Below, piece after piece: positions 21,979 to 33,600 of a stretch of 64,000 nucleotides of DNA. Location of the stretch: NCBI RefSeq assembly GCF_020379485.1, contig NC_063452.1, forward strand, positions 57,681,338-57,745,337. Direction: 5' to 3'. The notes under the pieces were generated by a model that was not told the origin of the DNA, made no database searches, and saw only the letters and a list, made by a program, of their open reading frames with translations. Made by a program: the position numbers and the translations under genes. Positions within the stretch are counted from its first letter, which is position 1; every line of letters begins with the position of its first letter. This DNA is from Brassica napus. Taxonomy: Eukaryota > Streptophyta > Magnoliopsida > Brassicales > Brassicaceae.

Positions 21979-23484
21979 TCAAGCAGTTGCTGGTGGGTTA
22001 AGCTCATCCCAAGCTTCAATCCATGTGACCATGGCGTCTGCAAGCTTGTCAAAGTAGGGGTCTAGGGAGCTCAGCTTCTCCTTGACCATCTTTGAGAGCT
22101 CAATGTAGCACTGCTGAACAGTGGTTGCTTCCTTAGACAGCTTCACGTTCTGGAAGAAAGGAATGATATCCTCCTGCCAGAAGATTCCCTTGTATTCCTT
22201 CTTCAGGTTCACAAACGGGTTGCTCGCTTTGCTGTGGTATATGTATGGCAAACCGGTCTTCACTCCCAATCCCAAGTGGTCACAGATCACCTATTACAAA
22301 AAAAAGATTAGGTGAGCATCTGCTTCATTAACATCCATTAAGACGGTTTGAGTTCTATACCTTGATGCACCAACCAGCCCACATATCGTCGTAGCGACCA
22401 ATAGGCTGACCATCACCCATGAGACCAAAGTACATAGCTGGTCCAATCAAATCACGGTCGAAAGCCAAGTTCATACCGCACATTGGGAATAGTGTTCCCT
22501 TTGGGATGGTCATCACGGCATCCACATACCTAGTGTTCCTCTCCTTGGGCTTGACGAGCTGGGTAGGAGCATCGTAGTCAGGGATGTTGAGCCAGAGACC
22601 ATGGGAAACAGCAGTGGAAACACCTTCACGAAGACTGAAAGGGTATCCACGGACGAAGTCAGCACCTTCACGGTAAGGATCGTACAAGGTGTTGAAGAAC
22701 AATGGAGTCGATGGACAGAGAAGATTCTTGATGTGTTGCTCAAGAGCGTTCACAGCCTTCCCAGCTGGATCCTTAGCAACCTATCAAATAAAATATATAA
22801 ACAATAAAATATCAAAGCCATTAACTTTTTCTAACAAAACCTCAAAGAACACAATAAAATAAACAAAACGTGACATTGCAGGACAACGACATGTAACCAT
22901 ATCGTAAAGGTAAGGCTATAATGACACATAGTGATCAGACCAACAACAATGTTGTCAACAAAAAGTACATCAACTTAACACATCAAGACTCATCAGTGGA
23001 TCTACGGATCTGGGACAAAAACATTGAATTACACAATTGAACTAGCTAATCAGACAAGAACCTAAGATCTAACATCAAATCAACGAAAACTCAAGCCAAA
23101 AAAAAAAAAGCAGATCTAGATCCAAAAAAGTCAAGGACTTACGAAGCAATCGTCATCAATGGTGAAGATGTACTTCTTCTTAGACACCATGTACCCAAAG
23201 CAGCGACAAGCAGAGTCCTTGAACGAGATGCAAGAAGCTTTCGGCCCGAGGATCCTGTTGATGTCGTTCCTGTTGTAGAGCTCGTAGTCGTAGCCCTCGG
23301 GGACGTGGATCTTCTTCGTGGGATCTCCGTCCTGGACGATGATGAGATGGTACGGCTGGAGGAAAGGCCTCCACATCTCGAGGAAATCGAGGTTACGGAT
23401 GGTGGGGATCACGATGTCGAGCTCATCTTTCAGCAGCGGTGTTGGGTTCACCGGAATTCCAACGGTGTTCGCGGGGTCAACCAT
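21979..23484 (-). CDS. RGP2: Reversibly glycosylated polypeptide / UDP-arabinopyranose mutase, three exons
   Basis: The join is 23143-23484, 22361-22780 and 21979-22290 on the reverse strand, with GT/AG introns of 362 and 70 bp and an intact product of 357 residues. The protein interconverts UDP-arabinopyranose and UDP-arabinofuranose at the cytosolic face of the Golgi, supplying arabinofuranose for wall polysaccharides and glycoproteins. Visible features are QDGD at residues 51-54, the DDD metal/sugar-nucleotide motif at 110-112, and Arg158 in [13 protein letters not shown], the reversible glycosylation site. Length equals Arabidopsis RGP1. The N-terminus (NTVGIPVN) and neighbourhood favour RGP2 over RGP1; that choice is inference. 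Start ATG 23484; no other in-frame ATG lies upstream in the leader. Confidence 0.96.
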
Positions 23485-23565
23485 GGTGTGAGATGAGATC
23501 GGATCGGGTCGGTGGAGTTTTGGTGGTGTGATGAGATGTGTTTTCTCTTATGAAACCTAAAGAGT

Positions 23566-23578
23566 CTGTTTATAAAGA
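23566..23578 (-). promoter_or_regulatory. Candidate TATA box of RGP2
   Basis: On the reverse strand CTTTATAAACAG lies about 85-95 bp before the RGP2 ATG, leaving a short leader. Confidence 0.5.
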
Positions 23579-23689
23579 CTTTTGGTCGCGTTCAGATGTG
23601 CGATCCAAAAGCTGTTGGGCTGTAAAGTGAATTTTATGTTCTGTCTTTTTTATCTTCCGTATAATTGGGGTTTGTAATAATCTTATTAT

Positions 23690-24225
23690 GCGAGATCCGT
23701 ATTCGATCCGAGATCCGCTCCAAAAATAGGATATCCGGGGTGCCTGGATCCAAATCCAGATAGTAAAATCTTGGATCCGTGCAAACCGAATCCGGATCCG
23801 AATATCTTAATTTTAGGTCTGGATATCCGGATCCGGATCCGTATTTTTAAAATACATTAAATTTTTAAATTTTATTAATATTTATATTTGATATATTAAT
23901 ATTTATACATGAATTAATCTTATAATATTATATTTTAGTTTTTACAATATTATAAACATATATAAATATATTTATAAATATTTAATTTATGTATTATATT
24001 AAAAAAATAGTATTTTTTGTTAAAAAAATTATTTTTAATTATTTTGACGGATCCGGATCCGGATATCCGCTGATAATAGAATATCGAGACGGATATCCGA
24101 AACCCGGATATCCGGAAACCACGAATCCGGATCCGGATATTAAATCCACGGATCCGACGGATCCGAAGCCGGATCTGGATACCCTAAATTTCCCGAATAT
24201 CCGGATCCGTCCCAGGGCTAGTTCA
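23690..24225. mobile_element. Low-complexity element with ggatccgga-type internal repeats
   Basis: Both halves are dense in ggatccggat/atatccgg, in opposite sense, around an AT-rich core at 23850-24035. The right edge (cgtcccagggctag) resembles the inverted hAT-like end seen at 20937. It is probably an inverted-repeat transposon; exact ends and target duplication were not resolved. Confidence 0.45.
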
Positions 24226-25238
24226 TTTTATCGTAATATTGGACTTTAAAGTCACTATAAACAGTTGTGCTTATTCAAATGAAAGTAGATCTAAGAAACT
24301 GACCAACAAATATATTTTGTCGACTCGAATGTAATAGGTTGCAGAATAAGTTTTCGTTCCTTTATGGTTTTACACTTTTACTTAAAGGAAAAACTGAAAA
24401 AGTAAATAATTAAAAACTGACAACTTAATAAATGTTCGGTTACTTTGCTATATAACGAAGGAATTGGACATGTGAATGTGGGGAGGTATATGTTAGTGTC
24501 TTAAATTCTCCAACGTTTAGCTTTCTTTTGAATTGAAGTTCATATATATACATAATGTACATGGTAGCAAATAACACATATATAAGGACACAAAACATAA
24601 ATGTCAACAAAATAGGATATATACCTCATAATTCCTTGTTGATTCGCTTTAGATTCGAATAATTTGATAAACAGATATGATTGATAAACATATAGTTAAA
24701 CAAAACAAAACTGAAAAAAAAACTTGAATCGTAATCCTTACGACGTGGACCGTAATCAGTACGTCGTGATCGTGGAACGCTCGTCGGTGCACGTCGTCCA
24801 TGATTATTTGCCTAAATCATGTAACTATCATAATAGAGATAGTACATGCACGTAGGTGATGCACCAGCACTGATATACCTTATAATATTAATTAAATATT
24901 TCAATGATGCATTATTAAATTTCTTCCCCTTGATTCTATTCCTATTAATTGTTATAGATTGTAGAAGAAAACATAATGATACGGAATTACGGATATACCT
25001 TACAGTATCATTTGAACTAATAACCATGAGCTCAACACCCAATTTCTTAAGAAGCAGAGCAATTTATCAAAGTTTTAGGGCTAATGAAACGCGGAATGTA
25101 AATACATCAAATGGGCCTAGATTAATGTGCTTATTCCGCCCCAATACAAAACGTTATTGTAGTATTTAAGCTCTTTCGTTCTTTCGCATCTTTCTCAAGT
25201 CAATCAATGTTTCGCTTCTCACATGAGTAAAGGCGTTA
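24226..25238. other. Intergenic between RGP2 and COBL4, no gene seen
   Basis: AT-rich. A GC-richer patch at 24730-24800 contains cgtaatcagtacgtcgtgat with repeated acg/cgt words but no identifiable gene. From memory, Arabidopsis has a mitochondrial carrier gene at this place; nothing similar is visible. Confidence 0.45.
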
Positions 25239-25455
25239 GAGTAATCTTGTCGGAGGTTTCTTGCTCCTAGGTTCTTAAAATACATGTATGTGTATGTATA
25301 TATTATATAGGCGTATGTAATTGCCGGGTTCTTAAACTTTCGGTTGGGTTCACGTAAAGTTTAGAACTCCGCAATTACATACGCCTATATAATATATACA
25401 TACACATATATGTATTTTAAGAACCTAGGAGCAGAAACTCCCGACAAGGTTGCTC
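25239..25455. mobile_element. Foldback element / long hairpin, 217 bp
   Basis: The left arm 25239-25341 and right arm 25357-25455 are almost perfect inverted copies (both include gctcctaggttcttaaaata and the tatataggcgtatgtaatt segment), with a loop of about 15 nt. The ends are GAGTAATCTTGTCGG and, inverted, GAGCAACCTTGTCGG, with TTA on the left and TTG on the right as possible target copies. The arms could fold into a hairpin RNA of about 100 bp. Most likely a young MITE. Confidence 0.8.
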
Positions 25456-26474
25456 TTGCACATATTCATTTCTAATCATTCTCTCTTACTTCATAAGAAA
25501 AAATACATTCTCTCTTACAAAAACATATTTATTATCTTTATCTGAAAACCGAACTGACACAGCTTCTGGTTTGGTTTCTGAAACCATCAGACTAATCACC
25601 ATATTGAGATGAACATAAGAATAAGAATCGTGAGTGATAGTGTCCAGAAGGAAGCCAAGTTTCCTCGTGCAGAGTTCGGTAGAAAAGGGTATGAATCTGG
25701 TGGAGGTAACATACATTCATCGCCATTGAAGTAAACTTTCCTCGGAAAAGCCCAACCTTGCTTGAAAATAAACGTCTTTTGATCTTTCTGAAGCAAATTA
25801 AACCTCTGACTGAACATTCCCTGAAGGTCCCGCTTCCATCAAAAGATCATTGTAAAACTTCGTTCCATAGAACATTCCAGTATCATCTGCATCAAAAAGG
25901 ATTTGACATTTCAATGTTTGGTTCAAAAGGTTGAATCTTTTGTAGTGAGAGACTTACTTATGGATCCATAAGGAGCAACTGATTTGTAATCAAAGCTGAA
26001 AACTTGAGTCACATTGTTGAGATTTGGGTGCTGAACTGCTAAAGTCCACAGTGTATGGTTCATCTTGTAGTTGAAGTTTGTGATGGCTATCTTCACACGC
26101 CAATAGTCTTTGTATTTAACTTTAACGTGCCAGTGAACTCTAACAGGGCACATGTGGTGTGTGCATTGTAGTAAAGGTGCGTTATCTTTTCTCGCTGTGT
26201 TGAGACCTTTCTTGGTTAGAATCTTAGGATCAGCCTTGTAAACAAAATTATTAATAATGAGTATGAAATTAAGTGATTTGTGTTTTTGTTTTTGCTTACT
26301 TGACGCAGCTCTTTTTGTTCTCGCAACCACATGCACAAGAAGGGCAAGGAGTTATGGTGTCGTTGTAGAAAGAAGAGAAGGAGACGCAACAACTTGGATG
26401 CTTTCTCGCTAGAAACTGTGAGTAGGTACATGTAACATTCCATGTCACTGCAGAAGCATGAGTTTGAAATGATG

Positions 26475-26566
26475 TTTAGAGACCAATGATGCTTATTAGT
26501 CCTGCGGTTCCAGTAGTCTAGATAGTTTGGTTCGGTCAAAATCTCACCGAATTGAACCAAAAAATG
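26475..26566. repeat. 92-bp direct repeat, left copy
   Basis: It is identical or nearly identical to 27090-27181. It flanks the inserted RGP2-derived DNA. Confidence 0.88.
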
Positions 26567-27089
26567 CTAAGCTCCGAACATTTTCATGTGTTTATGGAAT
26601 TACTAGTTCATATATTTTCAGGCAATGAACTTGAGAAACAAAGACATTCTCTACGTGGAGCAATGAAAGAAACACTAATGGGAAAGGCATTTTATTATTG
26701 AAACAAGAAAGAGAGAAAAAAGCTGGGAGTAATATCAAAACAAAAACATAAATAGCACCGCTAGACGATGAGAAAGTAATGATAATGATGATGATAAGTG
26801 ACGACTAAGCGAACTTCATAAAATCCAAAAAGTAAACAAGATAATTTGAGCTAAAAAATAACCAAAACTGCGGTGATTTTTTTCCGTTTGCTCAAGCAGT
26901 TGCTGGTGGGTTAAGCTCATCCCAAGCTTCAATCCAAGTGACCATGGCGTCTGCAAGCTTGTCAAAGTAGGGGTCTAGGGAGCTCAGCTTCTCCTTGACC
27001 ATCTTTGAGAGCTCAATGTAGCACTGCTGAACAGTGGTTGCTAAGCTCCGAACATTTTCATGTGTTTATGGAATTAATAGTTCATATAG
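26567..27089 (-). pseudogene. Copied RGP2 3' end (filler) inside the COBL4 intron
   Basis: 26565-27042 is a near-identical copy of 21650-22129: RGP2 downstream flank, stop codon and about the last 150 coding bases, in the same orientation. Only a handful of substitutions separate the two. At 27040-27089 the start of the same source segment is repeated once more (about 48 bp) with a gct overlap at the join. The partial exon has no start, so it is not functional. Confidence 0.92.
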
Positions 27090-27181
27090 TTTAGAGACCA
27101 ATGATGCTTATTAGTCCTGCGGTTCCAGTAGTCTAGATAGTTTGGTTCGGTCAAAATCTCACCGAATTGAACCAAAAAATG
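27090..27181. repeat. 92-bp direct repeat, right copy
   Basis: Second copy of 26475-26566. Together the copies look like a long target duplication produced when the filler DNA was inserted. Confidence 0.88.
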
Positions 27182-27482
27182 TTCGGTTTGATATTTGGGT
27201 CGTTCCGTTTTAAATTTTTCTACCGAAACTATTCAAAATTTTGGGCTCCGGTTATATTTTGGTTTAAAGTTTGGTTAAATTCGGGTAATTTCCGTTAAGT
27301 TGGTTCAAATTTTTGGTTAATTCTGTTAGTTCCGTTCAAAACTTGGTTAAAATTTTCTTTTGAAAAATGGAACCAAACCAAAAACCAAACTTCTTTTATA
27401 AACCTGCCAAATAGAACCAAACCGGACAAACCAGAAATTTTGGTTCCCGCGAGTTTGGTTCGGTTCAAAACCGCATGCCTAA
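27182..27482. mobile_element. Low-complexity element with ggttcaa/aaccaaac repeats
   Basis: It starts ttcggtttgatatttggg. The left half is rich in ggttaaa/ttcggt words and the right half in aaccaaac, so it can fold back on itself. It lies in the COBL4 intron. Ends not defined. Confidence 0.4.
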
Positions 27483-27974
27483 TGCTTATAGTTTACCCGT
27501 TTAAGTTTACTTACTCAAAGCTTGCGTCTTTCTTCGTTTGTCAGTAGTGAGAAAAACAGTAGATGGCACGATTTTGGCAGGACCGCAAGAGTAACCAGGC
27601 CCGGGACCAAGCAATGTGAAGTTCTTAGGAAGCTTGACAGTCTTGTTTGTAGTTCCAGCCAAACCAACACTAACCTGAAACTGTGATACAGCTGATGATG
27701 GATCTTGACCCCAAGCTCCAACCACACCGCCTTTGCAACAGTTTGAGAACTGTTGGTTGAATGGAACACCTGGCAAGAGATCAACGACTGTAGGGACTTT
27801 CTTACAACAATGAGGTACATTTCCCTTGAACTTGGAACAGTCTCCTTGTTCTGTTGTTTGAGCACCAACCATTGACCAAATCATTTCTTTCTTTGCCCAT
27901 GCCCAGCCTAATGTCCATCCAGGGTTTTGTATGTGTCGGTAGATCTGGAAGTTGTTCATAGTGACCGTTGCCTG

Positions 27975-28877
27975 AAAATGAGTGAAAAGGTAACTTGGGG
28001 TTGAAGACAAAAAGAAAGAAAGGTGTGGGGGACTGGACATGAGTGAACTTCTGACACAAACATATCTCCCAACTTACCTAATTACTATCTTCCTAAGCAA
28101 TTATTTCAGAAAGAAACAAAAATACTCTTTTAAAAATCTTGTCTGAATGTTATAGCACTTTCTTCAAAAATATATTCTTTGACGTCTTTCAACGGACAGT
28201 CAATTCCTGAATTGCTGATGATGATGCATGCGAGTGTTTTCCTCTGTTGCCTTCTTCGCTTAGATTGCGCTGATAACACTGGTAATATTGTCCTGAACAA
28301 CACACAAAAGGACATGAAACAATAAACATGTTGTTACTATTACATAGTGCCATTATTCTCAGTATCGCTGTATTTTAAATTTGCGGTTACGTACTTACCC
28401 GCCAAGCTGCAAGCTTTTTCCTAAGAGGAAAAGAAGGGAAACGGTTTTTTATACCGTCAAACTTGTGTTTGAAAGATTAGAGTAGCTGAAAGTTTCTATG
28501 CAAGAATGCACAGACATAGAGAATTGATGTCATTAGAAGAAGTTGTACAAGATGATGGATGAAGAAATGTTCTTGTTTCTATTTCTCTTTGATTCACAGT
28601 TTTTTTTGTACATGGAAAAAATGATGCGGAAGCAACGAAATTAAATGGTTAGTTTAGCAGTTACTTAATGGATAGAGACAAACATGATAACATGATGAGG
28701 ATGAATCTTCAAGGAGAAAACACCAAAGACTTGAAAAGTACCAAAGCTGTTAAATGAGTCACTTAGAAGGTGTGACTGATTGGTAAATTCATAAATCATT
28801 CATTGGATACTACAGATCCAGAGTCTTTCTACAGAACCAAACGAATGATTTTGCTAGAAACTTAGAAACACATTCTT
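27975..28877. other. Upstream of COBL4 remnant, no first exon found
   Basis: I searched for the missing COBL4 first exon (signal peptide and a D-P-x-G-N-I-T-like motif) and did not see it. 28130-28315 has a short reverse-strand frame that is not recognised. The rest has no coding signal. Confidence 0.45.
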
Positions 28878-28882
28878 GAGAC

Positions 28883-29296
28883 TATTGATGAGAGTACATT
28901 AAACAGGAGCAGATTGACAAGTGAGCAAAAAGGAAAACAGAAGATGGGCCACGCGGATGAGAAGAAGCCCAGTCAACAGCCCAACTCAAGTGGTCTCAAG
29001 TTTGAATCAACCGCGCAACGTTTATGTCTTGGAAATGAAGACAAGAGCAGTAAAAGCAAAGTACAAAAGCAGAACATGACGAGAGCCGGTGCAGAAGGGG
29101 TTAATGGCTTGAAGCTGGCAAATAGATTCTCAGCCCTTGATCTACAGAACGTTCATGATTAAGCCATTTGTCTAGGACAACTCTATTTACACTTTGCATA
29201 TAAATATCAACCTCTTGTAATAGCTTAAGGCAAGAAATGAATCTATGAAGTTTCAGTAAAGAGTAAACTCTTGTTCATTACACTCAAATTGTTTTA
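28883..29296 (+). repeat. Copia 5' LTR (LTR1), 414 bp
   Basis: It is near identical to 35737-36121. It contains an 82-codon open frame (28914-29162). It is followed by primer site TGGTATTAGAGC (29297-29308), one base off the initiator tRNA-Met complement. Confidence 0.92.
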
Positions 29297-29311
29297 TGGT
29301 ATTAGAGCTTC

Positions 29312-30373
29312 ATGGATAATAGATCCATGGAACCGTATACTCCACCAACTCTCAAAATCATCAACTCGGTTACAGTAAAGCTAACGGAGAAGAATTATAT
29401 CCTATGGAATCGTCAGTTTGAAGCATTCTTGAACGGTCAAAGGTTGTTGGGATTTGTCACCGGAGCTACTCCACAACCTGCGGCTACTATCTCAGCTCCT
29501 GGAATCAACAGCACATCCACACCAGTGCCAAACCCAGACTATACCCTCTGGTTCCAAACATACCAAGTTATTCAGTCATGGTTACTTGGTTCTTTCTCCG
29601 AAGACATCCAGAGTGAGGTGATTCATTGCACAAGTTTTTACGAGACCTGGGTGACTCTGGAGAACCACTTCAACCGTGCTACCTCAGCAAGACTGTTCGA
29701 CCTGCAAAGGAAGCTTCAAACAACGGTCAAACAAGACAAATCTATTTCCGACTATCTACGTGACATAAAGATGATCTGCGACCAACTCTCCTCCATCGGC
29801 AGTCCTGTTCCTAAAAGAATGAAGATCTTTGATGTGCTACTGGGTCTAGGACGTGACTATGAGCCCATAAAGACGAGCATAGAAGGAACGATGGATGCTG
29901 AGTTTTCACCAACTTTTGACGACATAGTTCCAAGACTGGTCGCGATTGATGAAAAGCTCCAGAGTTACGCGGTAGACACCGGAGTATCTCCACATTTGGC
30001 TTTCAACTCAGAACGAGGAAGACCCTTCTTCACCAGAAACAGAGGACGTAACAGAGGAGGTCAAAACTTTTTATTTACACGAGGAAGGGGCTTCCCTCAA
30101 CACATCTCGTCTGGTTCCTCATCAAGGTCTTCAGTCTCGTCCGACTCAGATATCAGACCAATATGTCAAATCTGTGGAAAGACAGGTCACGTAGCCATGA
30201 AGTGCTGGCATCGTTTCAACAACAGCTATCAACCAGATGAGTTGCACAAAGCTCTAGCAGTTTTAAGGATCGCAGACATGTCTAAAGCAGGTGGCGGAGA
30301 ATGGTTCCCTGACACGGGTGCTTCCGCTCATATTACAAACTCTCCTCATCACTTACACCAGTCCCAAACTTAA
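29312..30373 (+). CDS. Copia gag polyprotein with start of protease
   Basis: 353 residues. The N-terminal half is a Copia-type gag (LTEKNYILWNRQFEAFLNGQ and WVTLENHFNRATSARLFDLQ, UBN2-like). It is followed by an Arg/Gly-rich stretch and the zinc knuckle CQICGKTGHVAMKC. The protease begins at WFPDTGASAHITNS (active-site DTGA), then the frame ends at TAA 30371-30373, probably by a point change. Homology continues in another frame (MVGNGEYLPITHIGSA) to the nested insertion at 30469. Gag would package element RNA. The open frame is longer than expected for a dead copy, so the element may be fairly recent. Confidence 0.9.
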   Translation: MDNRSMEPYTPPTLKIINSVTVKLTEKNYILWNRQFEAFLNGQRLLGFVTGATPQPAATISAPGINSTSTPVPNPDYTLWFQTYQVIQSWLLGSFSEDIQSEVIHCTSFYETWVTLENHFNRATSARLFDLQRKLQTTVKQDKSISDYLRDIKMICDQLSSIGSPVPKRMKIFDVLLGLGRDYEPIKTSIEGTMDAEFSPTFDDIVPRLVAIDEKLQSYAVDTGVSPHLAFNSERGRPFFTRNRGRNRGGQNFLFTRGRGFPQHISSGSSSRSSVSSDSDIRPICQICGKTGHVAMKCWHRFNNSYQPDELHKALAVLRIADMSKAGGGEWFPDTGASAHITNSPHHLHQSQT

Positions 30374-32592
30374 GACGGATCTGATTCAGTGATGGTTGGA
30401 AACGGCGAGTATCTTCCTATCACACATATTGGATCTGCAAGCATTGCTTCCTCCTCAGGTAACCTTCCTATAACACCCCCGAACCGTCCTAGGCATAGGT
30501 CAACCCACCGGCCAACAATCAAACAAGAACATGACCGACGGACGACCCACACCAAGGGTTGGAGATGAAAGGCCAACCGGCCAGCCAACAATCAAACAAG
30601 AACATGACTGACCGTCCAACCCAACACCATGGTCCGGAAGCGCTACGTGACGGGTTAGGGATGATCCGACCAGAGTCACAAAATTTACTCCACGACCTCG
30701 ACCAGTTCGTCCACTAACACGTCCGGCTGCGTCAAGGAACAAGGCTTTGCAACCTGTACCTAGAGTTAGCGTTTTCCGTTAGATCGAGGCCTAAGGCTTT
30801 TCAACCCGTACCACGACCTAACGTTGTGTTAGACCGGACTAGTCAAATATCAGAGTACTCATGAAGCGCATATACAACAATTACTTTTATTGATTTAAGA
30901 AATATTCATACATTGAATAATTCAAGACTGGGCCCCGCCTAATGCCAAATCGAGTCAACATAACACAATTCACAGTACCGTTTACAAAAGGCATGAAAAT
31001 CTACACCGGCGGTCCTAACGTCCAGCACCATGCTATCCAATAATCCTTACCTAAAGCGACCTGCAAAAAGGACAACGGAGTTGGATGAGTAATCTAGTAT
31101 TACTCAGTGAGCTGGCGGCCTCTACCCGCAACCTAGACTCTAACCCAGACAACCCAAAATAACAATCAATCTAGCCCTAGCATGCAATATAAGCTAAGGC
31201 TAAGCAAACCGTTACTAAGTTAGACTTGGCCTCCTGCCATAATCTAACTTCAAGTAACAGGAACCTGCATTTAAACAAGTCAACAACCAATCCCTAGTTA
31301 ACCATATATACGCTTGAGTTCAGTACTCATGTAGTGTTAGACACTTAGACTATACAAGTATCATGAGCCGGTCGACCAACAATCAAACAAGAACATGATC
31401 GGCCAACCAATGATACCGCATAGCTTTAATATCCACCACCCTTCACAAGCAATCCCTCAAACACATACAGGCCAACGTCAGGCCTACACTAACAAAATAC
31501 ACACCGAGCCTAATCCGGTACCTAAACCAGACTTAGGACTTAATGTCAGAACCTGCAAGCAAACAATCAACAACCAAACACAATCACAATAATAACAAGA
31601 TAGTAACTACCAATGACTCGATCTTACTCGTAACACCGTATATCGGTGCTACATTAACTCGAGGGTTCCATAACCCTCTACGACACACTAACACAACACT
31701 CTAACCTGGGCCCTGGTGACTTCGTGTTCCTCCTCTCTATCGGCAATATCCTATCTCCCTACCACAAAGGCCAGAAGAAAGAACTTTCAACCGACCGCGG
31801 CCCACAGTCCTTCGGGTCACCGCGCGACAGCCCACAGTCCTTCGGGTCACTGCCACATTACACCGTCGTGTAATCACTCAGCCATAGGCCATGACTCCGT
31901 CTATCTGAGTCTTCCCGATCCAGCGAATAAGGGGTTTCCTTGAACCCGCTGAATACGAGGGCGAGGAAACACTAGTCCACCCCAAAACATACCTAGCATG
32001 GGCGGGTTTTGCACCTGCTGTCGGCATAACACACACTCGACACAATTATCCCTAGGAAAGACCTAAGGGACAAGACTCCAACCCAAAACTAAACAATATA
32101 TAGGAGTCTACGAAAATATCAACCAATACTCGTAGTCCAGCCTATATGGCATAGGACCCGTAGTATTAACATCACAACCAGGAGATCGGCCTATATGGCC
32201 AAGATCCCTAAACAACAACATTATCACTAAACAACTCAACCAGTTAGTCACTCCCTTACCAAGAGATGACTAACCTCAATCAACAAGATTAATTAAACGA
32301 GCAAGCATTTAATTAAATCTACTCAATCAATCTACTCAATCAAACCGTTACCCAGATAGTTCGGCCTCATGCTACGACACTATCTTTAAAGATAACGGGA
32401 ATCTGCACTCAACCATATCAACAGGCAAGAATATAAACCATGATGCATCCTAGTCCTAGTCAGGTTATTATCTCAGTCTTAATTCCATTTCATCTCAGCT
32501 AGTCCGTGCTAAACTGAGTCCGGTTTAATAAATAACCCCGAGGACTCTACCATGCAAGAATGTGAGCATTCTACTCTATATGAATACTCGAT

Positions 32593-32727
32593 CTTCCCTA
32601 AGTTCCAAGTGGAACTCAAAAAAGCCAACTCACAAAACTACCCTAAATTCCAAGTGGAATTCAAACAAGCCAACTCACAAAATTACCCTAAATTCCAAGT
32701 GGAATTCACACAAAACCAACTCACAGT
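32593..32727. repeat. Three tandem copies of a ~45-bp unit
   Basis: The unit contains ttccaagtggaa followed by gccaactcacaaaa and is repeated three times with few changes, inside the nested LTR. The words in both strands (ttccaagtggaa) are partly palindromic. Confidence 0.85.
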
Positions 32728-33259
32728 GTTCTAGGCGAGAAGTGGCTGGTTGATCGAAGAGGACTTGGCCAAAACCCAAAGGACGACTTGAATAGACTGG
32801 ACTGAACTGATCTCGACTTGGACAGAACCTTGGTTTCACCATGAAGAAACTGATAGGCCTCGACAGGCTGATTTGGACAGAACCTCCTTTATCTTCTGGA
32901 CAGTTCTTCGGACTTCCCGGCGGAGTATCGAGCAGAACTTCGACTGATCTAAACCCGTAGAACTGAACTAACTCCGGACAGCATCTCCACTTGATCATAA
33001 AAAGAACTGAGTGGCATGGACGAATTCAGTTGGACAGAACCGTCCCTAGGCGCTGACTCGAAATCTGTAGAGAACTGATTTCGAAAACTCTCTAAAACTC
33101 TCGAAATAGCTCGGAATCACTTGCTTTTTTTTTCTACTTCTCTCTCACGTTTTTAACTTGGTTTGGACAGGTCTGGATGTGAATAAATGAGCTGGGGTTG
33201 TGGGGTATTTATAGGAGACACCAGCCAATCAGCTTCAGGTTGGTGGTAGCCCGTGTGTC

Positions 33260-33600
33260 GCTTCGCATGGCTCCGGACGCATGCGCGGCGGCACCTCGTG
33301 CTCCACATGTCAGGCTGCATGTCCAGGACACATGCAGGACGCCAACACTCCTCCCACATGTTAGGATGCATGCCTGGAGTGCATGCAAGAAGCCACACCA
33401 GTACACACATGTCGATCAGCATGCTTAGGTTGCATGCGCGGAGACACCTCGTGCTTGGTCGATCCACCTCGTGCTTTTACATGTCAGGCTGCATGTACAG
33501 CTTCCATGCACGGCGACACCTCGAGCTTCTGGAGACACTCAGCTTGTTAGATGCTTGACACCACGTTCTGAACCCATGCAACGAGCCACCTCGAGCTTCT
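33260..33600. repeat. Diverged tandem repeats with acatgtcaggctgcatgt
   Basis: Units of about 50-60 bp combine acatgt...gcatgc...cacctcgtgctt and recur about six times with variation inside the nested LTR. This produces the His/Arg/Cys-rich open frames seen in all phases. These are not genes. Confidence 0.65.

Larger units (their letters stand above)
25596..27971 (-). pseudogene. COBL4: COBRA-like protein (COBL4/IRX6 type), 5'-truncated and broken
   Basis: COBRA-like proteins are GPI-anchored wall proteins; COBL4/IRX6 is needed for cellulose in secondary walls. Recognisable exons are 27515-27971 (NPGWTLGWAWAKKEMIWSMV, QGDCSKFKGNVPHCCKK), 26301-26447 (Cys-rich CPSCACGCENK), 25958-26235 (HHMCPVRVHWHVK) and 25596-25886 (GWAFPRKVYFNGDE, then a C-terminal hydrophobic GPI signal). 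The first exon, with signal peptide and the start of the cellulose-binding-like domain, is absent upstream. A one-base insertion near 25800 breaks the last exon. The acceptor of the 25958-26235 exon appears shifted by one base. The intron at 26448-27514 contains copied RGP2 sequence. The product cannot be normal. COBL4 is assigned by sequence memory and position next to RGP2. Confidence 0.87.

Noticed and set aside
28130..28315. Possible COBL4 first exon or separate small gene
   Set aside because: Translation lacks a signal peptide and the COBRA N-terminal motifs; no recognisable family.
33153..33558. Several overlapping His/Cys/Arg-rich frames
   Set aside because: All come from the tandem acatgt/gcatgc repeats in the nested LTR and occur in every phase.
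33260..33600. Regular repeats suggesting a CRISPR-like array
   Set aside because: Units are diverged and contiguous without unique spacers, and this is plant nuclear DNA.
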